DNA from: Flavobacteriales bacterium
GTDB taxonomy: Bacteria; Bacteroidota; Bacteroidia; Flavobacteriales_F; PHOS-HE28
NCBI GenBank assembly: GCA_020635655.1
Contig: JACJZI010000010.1
Coordinates: 92,331 to 156,330 of the forward strand
DNA: 64,000 bases
Direction of reading: 5' to 3'
Position numbers and translations under genes: made by a program. Shown in pieces: positions 51,512 to 58,110 of the stretch (position 1 is the stretch's first letter; the number at the start of each line of letters is the position of its first letter). Below the pieces are notes generated by a model that did not search any database, was not told where the DNA came from, and saw only the letters and a list, made by a program, of their open reading frames with translations.

Positions 51512-52642
51512 ATGACGCTGCTGGTCGTCATCATCGTCCTCTCCCTCATCTTCGATTTCAGCAACGGTTTCCACGACGCGGCCAATTCCATCGCCACGAT
51601 CGTCAGCACCAAGGTGCTCACACCCTTTCAGGCCGTGCTGTGGGCGGCCTTCTTCAACTTCATCGCCTATTTCATCTTCACGGACCACCACGTGGCCAGC
51701 ACGGTGGCCAAGGTGGTGCACCCCGACTACATCAACGATCGCGTCGTATTGGCGGGGATCCTCGCGGCGATCACCTGGAACCTGCTCACCTGGTGGTACG
51801 GCATTCCCAGCAGTTCCTCGCACACGCTCATCGGCGGGTTCGCGGGTGCGGGATTGACCGCCGCCGGATTGCAGCTGCAGAGCGTGGACCTGGCGAAGAT
51901 CGGCGAGATCGCCGCGTTCATCGTGCTGGCGCCGATCGTCGGGATGGTGGTCGCCATGTTCATCACGTTCACCACAAGCCTGTACCGTTTCTGGCAGAAG
52001 GCGGCCATCATCGTGCTGGCGACAGCGGTGACCTACGTTTTCGTCCCGCTCGATGATGTCCTGAAATGGGGACTGATCGGATTCTCCACCCTTTTCCTGG
52101 TGGCCTATGCCTGGGACCGCTCGCGGCCGCCCAGTGCACTGCGCACCGCCAATCTGTACAAGCGCCTGCAACTGCTCAGTTCCGCCGCGTTCAGCATCGG
52201 GCATGGCGGGAACGACGCGCAGAAGACCATGGGGCTGATCACGGCCGCCCTCGTCTCGAACCACATCATCGGCGATCTCAGCGAGATGCCCGACTGGGTC
52301 CCCCTGGCCTGCTATGCGGCCATGGGTCTGGGCACGATGAGCGGTGGTTGGCGCATCGTGAAAACGATGGGCACCCGGATCACGAAGGTGACCCCTCTGG
52401 AAGGTGTTTGTGCCGAGACCGCAGGTGCCATGACGCTCTATGTCACGGAACATCTGGGCATTCCGGTCAGCACCACGCACACCATCACCGGTTCCATCAT
52501 GGGTGTGGGCGCCACGAAGCGATTGAGCGCCGTGCGCTGGGGCGTCACCATCCAACTGGTCTGGGCATGGATCATCACCATTCCCGTAAGCGCATTGATG
52601 GCGGCGGTGTTCTGGGCGCTCCTGGGACTGGTCGGCATGTGA
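51512..52642 (+). CDS. pit: Inorganic phosphate transporter, PiT family
   Basis: 376 aa with about 10-11 TM helices. PiT family sequence duplication is clear: FDFSNGFHDAANSIATIVSTKVLTP in the N half and IGHGGNDAQKTMGLITAAL in the C half, each paired with a Ser/Thr-rich motif (SSSSHTLIGGFAGAG; STTHTITGSIMGVG). Family members import phosphate or metal-phosphate by proton symport in the inner membrane. Forms an operon with the DUF47 gene. Confidence 0.96.
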   Translation: MTLLVVIIVLSLIFDFSNGFHDAANSIATIVSTKVLTPFQAVLWAAFFNFIAYFIFTDHHVASTVAKVVHPDYINDRVVLAGILAAITWNLLTWWYGIPSSSSHTLIGGFAGAGLTAAGLQLQSVDLAKIGEIAAFIVLAPIVGMVVAMFITFTTSLYRFWQKAAIIVLATAVTYVFVPLDDVLKWGLIGFSTLFLVAYAWDRSRPPSALRTANLYKRLQLLSSAAFSIGHGGNDAQKTMGLITAALVSNHIIGDLSEMPDWVPLACYAAMGLGTMSGGWRIVKTMGTRITKVTPLEGVCAETAGAMTLYVTEHLGIPVSTTHTITGSIMGVGATKRLSAVRWGVTIQLVWAWIITIPVSALMAAVFWALLGLVGM

Positions 52643-52652
52643 GCCGCGCCCG

Positions 52653-52660
52653 TAATTTCG
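52653..52660 (+). promoter_or_regulatory. TAATTTCG box 4 nt before the GlmU-like gene
   Basis: One-base variant of TAnnTTTG. If it is a -7 element, transcription would start at or next to the ATG at 52665, giving a leaderless mRNA. The same octamer precedes cmk, the 35.5-kb T9SS gene and lpdA. Confidence 0.45.
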
Positions 52661-52664
52661 GCGC

Positions 52665-53867
52665 ATGGCCCTGTTGCTCTCCGACGCCGGACTCCACGCA
52701 CAGCTCCTGCCGCTCACCTTCACCCGCCCGCTCGGCGCGATGCGTCCGGGTGTGCTCACCCTGGCGGACGCCTGGTGGCGGATGACGGAGATCCCCGTGG
52801 GGTTCCGGACGCAGGGATACCTCAGCGAACGGTACCCATCCATTTCCGATGCCGACCTGGTCCGCGAAGTGCGCGGATCCCTGCTGCCCCTGCCGGACCT
52901 GGTCGCGGCCGTGCTCGATCTCACACCCGGACAGGTATTGGTCAAGGATGGTGTGGTGCTCGCTTTCTGCCACGAGCCCGGCAGCGCGCCGAGCGAGCTC
53001 GATTGGGTGTCACCGCCGGCTTTCCTGGACCGCGTGACCTTCGGTGGCGACCTTGTGCGGTACGAACGCCCCTGGGACCTGTTCAGACACTGCCATGAGG
53101 CATTGATCAATGACCTGGCGCTCCTCACTGAAGGGCGTCGATCGGCCGCGGTGAGCGCACTGAACACCGTGATCGGGGACCCTTCGCTGGTCTTCCTGGA
53201 GGAGGGAGCGCGCGTGGAGGCCGCCGTGCTCAATACCACCCACGGACCGATCTATGTGGACCGCGATGCGGAGATCATGGAGGGCTGCCTGGTCCGGGGA
53301 CCGTTCGCCCTTGGGCGCGGATCCCAATTGAAGATGGGTGCGAAGGTCTACGGACCGACGGCCATCGGACCGGGATGCCGGATCGGTGGTGAGGTCAACA
53401 ACAGCGTGGTGTTCGGTCATTGCAACAAGGCCCACGACGGGTTCCTGGGCAACAGCGTGCTCGGTGAATGGTGCAACCTCGGCGCGGACACAAACAACAG
53501 CAACCTGAAGAACACCTACGGGGAGGTGAAGGCCTGGAGCTATGCCGAGCGCCGGATGATCGGTACGGACCAGCAGTTCTGCGGCCTGATCATGGGCGAT
53601 CACAGCAAGACCGGCATCAACACGATGCTCAACACGGGGACCGTGATCGGCGTCTGCGCCAATGTGTTCGGGTCCGGGTTCCCGCCCAAGCATGTGCCGA
53701 GCTTCACCTGGGGCGGGGCGGATGGGCTCGTCGAACACGAGCTGTCCGGTGCCCTCACCGTGGCCGAACGGGTGATGGCCCGTCGGCACGCGTCGCTCGA
53801 CCCGGCGACGCGTGCCATACTGGCCCATGTGCGCGATGCAACGGTGGTGGATCGTGCCGCGACCTGA
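52665..53867 (+). CDS. GlmU-like putative sugar nucleotidyltransferase/acyltransferase
   Basis: 400 aa. The N-terminal ~180 residues resemble a reduced nucleotidyltransferase domain (LLLSDAGLHAQLLPLTFTRPLGAMRPGVLTLADAW), though the GxGTRM pyrophosphorylase loop is absent. Residues ~185-360 are a left-handed beta helix with hexapeptide repeats (AEIMEGCLVRGPFALGRGSQLKMGAKVYGPTAIGPGCRIGGEV, SVLGEWCNLGADTNNSNLKNTYGEV). Bacteroidota proteins of this type are annotated GlmU family and may handle sugar-1-phosphates; true activity is unproven, and loss of the loop argues against standard uridylyltransfer. Located 22 bp after pit, but with its own start-proximal TAATTTCG box. Confidence 0.85.
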   Translation: MALLLSDAGLHAQLLPLTFTRPLGAMRPGVLTLADAWWRMTEIPVGFRTQGYLSERYPSISDADLVREVRGSLLPLPDLVAAVLDLTPGQVLVKDGVVLAFCHEPGSAPSELDWVSPPAFLDRVTFGGDLVRYERPWDLFRHCHEALINDLALLTEGRRSAAVSALNTVIGDPSLVFLEEGARVEAAVLNTTHGPIYVDRDAEIMEGCLVRGPFALGRGSQLKMGAKVYGPTAIGPGCRIGGEVNNSVVFGHCNKAHDGFLGNSVLGEWCNLGADTNNSNLKNTYGEVKAWSYAERRMIGTDQQFCGLIMGDHSKTGINTMLNTGTVIGVCANVFGSGFPPKHVPSFTWGGADGLVEHELSGALTVAERVMARRHASLDPATRAILAHVRDATVVDRAAT

Positions 53868-53939
53868 CGATCCAGCATGTCGTGGCAGGCGGCATGGTCC
53901 TTGGGAACGAGCGGAGCCGCTCACCACTCCCCCTTACGG

Positions 53940-53947
53940 TAGCTTTG
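53940..53947 (+). promoter_or_regulatory. TAnnTTTG -7 box of lon
   Basis: TAGCTTTG, a perfect consensus match, 24 nt before the lon ATG. Confidence 0.6.
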
Positions 53948-53971
53948 TACTGACATCCTGACGAACAGTTG

Positions 53972-56422
53972 ATGAACGACCTACTCCACAACGACCCCAC
54001 CCTGTTCAGTTCCGAGGCCATTGAGAACGAGACCGAGCTGATCCCCTTGATCACCGCGGAGGACGAGGAGCAGATGAACGCGGAATCGACACCGCCGGAA
54101 CTGCCGATCCTGCCGTTGCGCAACACCGTCCTGTTCCCCGGCGTGGTCATTCCCATCACCGTCGGCCGCGATCGCAGCATCCGCCTGATCCAGGATGTGT
54201 ACCGCGGCGATCGCACGCTCGGGGTCGTGAGCCAGAAGGACGGACTGGTCGAGGAACCCCGCGCGGAGGACCTGAACCGCGTGGGCACCATCGCACAGAT
54301 CATCCGCATGTTGCGCATGCCCGATGGCAGCACCACGGCGATCATCCAAGGCAAGAAGCGCTTCGAAGTGGTGGAAATGGTGCGCACGGACCCCTATTTC
54401 ACCGCGCGGATCAATGAGTTCGCGGAGGTGCGTCCCGCCAAGGACGACAAGCAGTTCGATGCCCTGGTCAGTTCGCTGAAGGACCTCGCGCTCGAGATCA
54501 TCAAGCAAAGCCCCCACATCCCGACCGAGGCGGGCTTCGCGATCAAGAACATCGACAGCCCGAGCTTCCTGGTGAACTTCATCAGCAGCAACATGAACGC
54601 CGAGGTGGCCGAGAAACAGCGCATGCTGGAGGTGGCCGACCTGCGCGAGCGCGCCAAGATGCTCCTGGCCAGCCTGACCAAGGAGCTGCAGCTGCTGCAG
54701 ATGAAGAACGAGATCCAGAACAAGGTCCGCACGGAGGTGGACCGGCAACAGCGCGAGTATTTCCTGCACCAGCAGATGAAGACCATCCAGGACGAGCTCG
54801 GAGGGAACCCCATCGAGCAGGAACTGGAGGAGATGCGGGCGCAGGCGATGAAGAAGAAGTGGACCGATCAGATCGCCGAGGTCTTCGAGAAGGAGCTGGG
54901 CAAGCTGGCCCGCATGAACCCCGCCGGCGCCGAGTTCAGCGTACAGCACAACTATGTGCAGCTCCTGTTGGAACTGCCCTGGGGAGAGTACACCAAGGAC
55001 TCCTTCGACCTGCGCAAGGCCCAGAAGATCCTGGACCGTGACCACTTCGGACTGGAGAAGGTGAAGGAGCGCATCATCGAACATCTGGCGGTACTGAAGC
55101 TGAAGGGCGACATGAAGGCGCCGATCATCTGTCTGTACGGCCCTCCCGGTGTTGGCAAGACCAGCCTGGGCAAGAGCATGGCCGAGGCGCTGGGGCGCAA
55201 GTACGTCCGCATGAGCCTGGGGGGATTGCATGACGAGGCCGAGATCCGGGGCCATCGCAAGACCTACATCGGTGCCATGCCCGGCCGTGTGATCCAGAGC
55301 CTCAAGAAGGCCGGCACCAGCAACCCGCTCTTCGTGCTCGACGAGATCGACAAGGTGGGCAGGGATTTCCATGGCGACCCGGCGAGCGCCCTGCTCGAGG
55401 TGCTCGATCCCGAACAGAACAGCCATTTCTACGACAACTATGTGGAGGTCGAGTACGACCTGAGCCACGTGATGTTCATCGCCACGGCCAACAGCCTCAG
55501 CACCATCCACCCGGCCCTGCGTGACCGCATGGAGATCATCGAGGTGAACGGCTACACGCAGGAGGAGAAGCTCGAGATCGCCAGGCGGCACCTACTGCCC
55601 AAGCAGATGAAGGAGAACGGGGTCAAGTCCAAGCAACTGAAGCTGGGCACGGGGCTCCTCGAGGCCATCATCGACAACTACACCGATGAGAGCGGCGTGC
55701 GCACGCTCGAGAAACGGATCGCCAAGCTGGTCCGTTACCGCGCGAAACAGATCGCGCTTCGCCAGAAGCACGCGGTGACGATCGACAAGGAGCAGTTGGT
55801 GAGGATCTATGGCCCCAGCCATACCCGCGACAAGTACCAGGGGAACGATGTGGCCGGCGTGGTCACGGGTCTTGCCTGGACGCCCACAGGTGGGGACATC
55901 CTGTTCATCGAGACGAGCATCACCAAGGGCGATGGCAAGCTCACCCTCACCGGCAACCTCGGTGATGTGATGAAGGAAAGCGCCATGATCGCCCTGGAGT
56001 ACCTGAAGGCCCATAGCGACCTGATCGGGCTGGACCAGGACGTGTTCAAGCGCTGGAACGTGCACGTGCATGTGCCCGAGGGCGCCACGCCGAAGGATGG
56101 ACCGAGCGCCGGCATCGCCATGCTCACCAGCATGGCCAGCGCGTTCACCCAGCAGAAGGTGCGGAAGTACGTGGCGATGACCGGTGAGATCACCCTGCGC
56201 GGGCGTGTGCTGCCCGTGGGCGGGATCAAGGAGAAGATCCTCGCCGCCAAGCGGGCCGGCATCAAGGAGATCGTTCTGAGCGAGGACAACCGCAAGGACA
56301 TCGAGCAGATCGACAGGCGCTACCTCGTCGGATCGAAGTTCACCTACGTGGACGAAATGATCGACGTGGTGCAACGTGCCCTCCTGAAGGAAAAGGTCGA
56401 GCACGCCCTGCAGGTGGCCTGA
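53972..56422 (+). CDS. lon: ATP-dependent protease Lon (endopeptidase La)
   Basis: 816 aa. N-terminal substrate-binding domain (LPILPLRNTVLFPGVVIPITVGR), coiled-coil region around residues 220-300 (QREYFLHQQMKTIQDELGG), AAA+ domain with Walker A GPPGVGKT (Lys396) and Walker B-like LFVLDEIDKVG, and a C-terminal protease domain with Ser712 in PKDGPSAG and Lys755 in GGIKEK, 43 residues apart as in E. coli Lon. Degrades misfolded and short-lived regulatory proteins in the cytoplasm. ATG at 53972 is chosen over the TTG codon just before it. Own -7 box upstream; hairpin downstream. Confidence 0.98.
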   Translation: MNDLLHNDPTLFSSEAIENETELIPLITAEDEEQMNAESTPPELPILPLRNTVLFPGVVIPITVGRDRSIRLIQDVYRGDRTLGVVSQKDGLVEEPRAEDLNRVGTIAQIIRMLRMPDGSTTAIIQGKKRFEVVEMVRTDPYFTARINEFAEVRPAKDDKQFDALVSSLKDLALEIIKQSPHIPTEAGFAIKNIDSPSFLVNFISSNMNAEVAEKQRMLEVADLRERAKMLLASLTKELQLLQMKNEIQNKVRTEVDRQQREYFLHQQMKTIQDELGGNPIEQELEEMRAQAMKKKWTDQIAEVFEKELGKLARMNPAGAEFSVQHNYVQLLLELPWGEYTKDSFDLRKAQKILDRDHFGLEKVKERIIEHLAVLKLKGDMKAPIICLYGPPGVGKTSLGKSMAEALGRKYVRMSLGGLHDEAEIRGHRKTYIGAMPGRVIQSLKKAGTSNPLFVLDEIDKVGRDFHGDPASALLEVLDPEQNSHFYDNYVEVEYDLSHVMFIATANSLSTIHPALRDRMEIIEVNGYTQEEKLEIARRHLLPKQMKENGVKSKQLKLGTGLLEAIIDNYTDESGVRTLEKRIAKLVRYRAKQIALRQKHAVTIDKEQLVRIYGPSHTRDKYQGNDVAGVVTGLAWTPTGGDILFIETSITKGDGKLTLTGNLGDVMKESAMIALEYLKAHSDLIGLDQDVFKRWNVHVHVPEGATPKDGPSAGIAMLTSMASAFTQQKVRKYVAMTGEITLRGRVLPVGGIKEKILAAKRAGIKEIVLSEDNRKDIEQIDRRYLVGSKFTYVDEMIDVVQRALLKEKVEHALQVA

Positions 56423-56460
56423 CCCGCGCAGGGCGGGCCGTCCTGCAGGGCATGAAAGGA

Positions 56461-56490
56461 GAAAGGTCCCGCCGGATGGCGGGACCTTTC
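56461..56490. terminator. Bidirectional terminator hairpin between lon and beta-helix lipoprotein
   Basis: Perfect 13-bp stem GAAAGGTCCCGCC / GGCGGGACCTTTC with loop GGAT, 38 bp after lon and 33 bp from the convergent stop. The right arm ends in CTTTC on one strand and the left arm in the same on the other, giving a short pyrimidine-rich tail. Confidence 0.78.
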
Positions 56491-56523
56491 AATTACCGAG
56501 CGTTGCGATGTACCTGGAAGCGC

Positions 56524-57951
56524 TCAGTAGACGGTGTTCTGGGGATCGAAGTTGGTCCAGCCGGCGGTCCAGTCGGAGTCGCCGAAGGCGCCCACGTAAC
56601 TGGTGGAGGTGAAGTAGCTGTCCGTCACCGGCCCGGAGCTGAAATCCGCCCCGCTGAGCAGCGGGCTGCCGGCGTTCGGCAGCAGGTTCGGGCTGGAGAG
56701 CGACATCGGGTAGTCGATCATCAGGTCCGTCAGGTCGGCGATGATCCGGTTGCTGAAGGAGGCCGTATTGAACCAGGTGCTCACGTCCCAGGTGCCACCG
56801 CTCTCCACCTCCAGGGTGCTCGGGCAGCCGGCCAGCACGGTGTTGCGCACCCGCAGTTCGTCCGCATCGGCATTGGCCTGTGCGGCACTGCCGTCGATCA
56901 GGAGACCCGTGGGCCATCCGGCGATCACCGAATTGTAGCAGTTCAGTTTGGTCGCACGGCGCAGGTGGCCGCCACGCTTGAACTGGCTGTCGATGGTCCC
57001 GGAGACCGTGTAGGGCCCGTAGAGGCTCATGTTGCTGAACACCGGCATGGTATAGGGGCTGTAGGGATCGCCGGCGGCATCGTTGTCGCTCTCGAAGCCG
57101 TTGCTCCCGCTCACGTCCGCGATGTTCGGATCGCGCAGGCCAAGACCGAACTGCACCTTGCCGTGATAGCCGAAGTCGGTGTCGAACTCATCGTCCCAGC
57201 CGCGGAAGGCGATCATGTACTTGCAGTTCACGGCACCGCCGAACCACTCGTAGCTGTCGTCGCCGCTGTAGCTCACCTGCACGTGGTCGATCGTGGTGCC
57301 GCTGCCCACGGCGGCGAATGTCAGGCCGTTGATCTCCTGGTTCGGTTGGAAGGCGATGCCGGGGAACTCGATGCGCACGTACTGAAGTACACCGGAATTG
57401 TCATCGTCCTGCGAGCCACCGTAGGTCGCATCGGGCCCGCCTTCAACAGTGGGTTCGGAGGGTTGGTTCTGTGTGGCGCGACCGCACAGGATGATGCCGC
57501 CCCAATCGCCGTAGTCGCGTGAACCGGCGGGTTGGTTCGAAGTGAAGACGATGGGCTGGCTCTGGGTTCCGGCCGCCATCAGTTTGCCTCCACGACGCAC
57601 GATCAGCGAACCTTTCGATGCCTTGTCGCCCTTCACGATGGTGCCGGGCTGCACCGTGAGCGTTGCGCCGCTGTTGACGTATACGAAGCCCTTGAGGAGC
57701 CATTGATGCGAGGAGGAGAACGTGAAGTTCACATCCGTTTCGCCCTCCACCTGCATGACACCACCGCCCAGGTCCGTGATGGTGAACTCCTTGTTCGTGG
57801 CGTACTCGCAGCAGCAGTCCTTGTCCGCATCCGGATCGTAGTTCAGGGCCGACGGATCGGTGCAGCCCTCTTTCTTTTTGCACGCGGGAAGCACGGCGGC
57901 GACCGATCCGATCACGGCCAGCGCCATCGCGTTCTTGAGAATGGATTTCAT
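56524..57951 (-). CDS. Beta-helix-like lipoprotein, partner of a TonB receptor
   Basis: 475 aa from the ATG at 57951. N-terminus ILKNAMALAVIGSVAAVLPACKKK has a lipobox (LPAC). Next is a Cys-rich CTDPSALNYDPDADKDCCCEYA motif, frequent in Bacteroidota surface proteins. The main part resembles a parallel beta helix: LKGFVYVNSGATLTVQPGTIVKGD, GSLIVRRGGKLMAAGTQSQPIVFTSNQP, YGDWGGIILCGRA, TIDHVQVSYSGDDSYEWFGG. It lies just downstream of the TonB receptor gene on the same strand but has its own -7 box and a Pho-box-like repeat, suggesting that both serve uptake under phosphate limitation. Ligand unknown. Confidence 0.82.
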   Translation of the reverse strand: MKSILKNAMALAVIGSVAAVLPACKKKEGCTDPSALNYDPDADKDCCCEYATNKEFTITDLGGGVMQVEGETDVNFTFSSSHQWLLKGFVYVNSGATLTVQPGTIVKGDKASKGSLIVRRGGKLMAAGTQSQPIVFTSNQPAGSRDYGDWGGIILCGRATQNQPSEPTVEGGPDATYGGSQDDDNSGVLQYVRIEFPGIAFQPNQEINGLTFAAVGSGTTIDHVQVSYSGDDSYEWFGGAVNCKYMIAFRGWDDEFDTDFGYHGKVQFGLGLRDPNIADVSGSNGFESDNDAAGDPYSPYTMPVFSNMSLYGPYTVSGTIDSQFKRGGHLRRATKLNCYNSVIAGWPTGLLIDGSAAQANADADELRVRNTVLAGCPSTLEVESGGTWDVSTWFNTASFSNRIIADLTDLMIDYPMSLSSPNLLPNAGSPLLSGADFSSGPVTDSYFTSTSYVGAFGDSDWTAGWTNFDPQNTVY

Positions 57952-57975
57952 GGTACAGCTCGTTGTTTGTGGTCG

Positions 57976-57983
57976 CAAACGTA
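57976..57983 (-). promoter_or_regulatory. TAnnTTTG -7 box of the beta-helix lipoprotein gene
   Basis: TACGTTTG on the minus strand, 24 nt before the ATG at 57951; perfect match to the Bacteroidota -7 consensus. Confidence 0.6.
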
Positions 57984-58037
57984 CCGGCACCATGTTAAGT
58001 CGGATCTCCCCCGGTCTTATCGCTGGGGTCGATGGAC

Positions 58038-58054
58038 CTTAAGCTTGTGTTAAG
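58038..58054 (-). promoter_or_regulatory. Candidate Pho box upstream of the beta-helix lipoprotein gene
   Basis: TTAAG at 58039-58043 and TTAAG at 58050-58054, period 11. Read on the coding (minus) strand: CTTAACAC, 3 nt, CTTAAGGT, the same layout as at 50773-50789. A further single CTTAAC half-site lies at 57993-57998, closer to the -7 box. Confidence 0.55.
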
Positions 58055-58070
58055 GGGGTAACATGACGAA

Positions 58071-58090
58071 GGCCCGGCGTGCGCCGGGCC
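58071..58090 (-). terminator. Hairpin after the TonB receptor gene
   Basis: GGCCCGGC, loop GTGC, GCCGGGCC: a perfect 8-bp GC stem 20 bp beyond the receptor stop codon (58111). It separates the receptor gene from the lipoprotein promoter. Confidence 0.6.
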
Positions 58091-58110
58091 CTCGATACGG
58101 TGTGTCGCGA

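Noticed and set aside
53981..55591. Long open frame opposite lon
   Set aside because: Leu/His-rich antisense shadow of a well-conserved protease gene.
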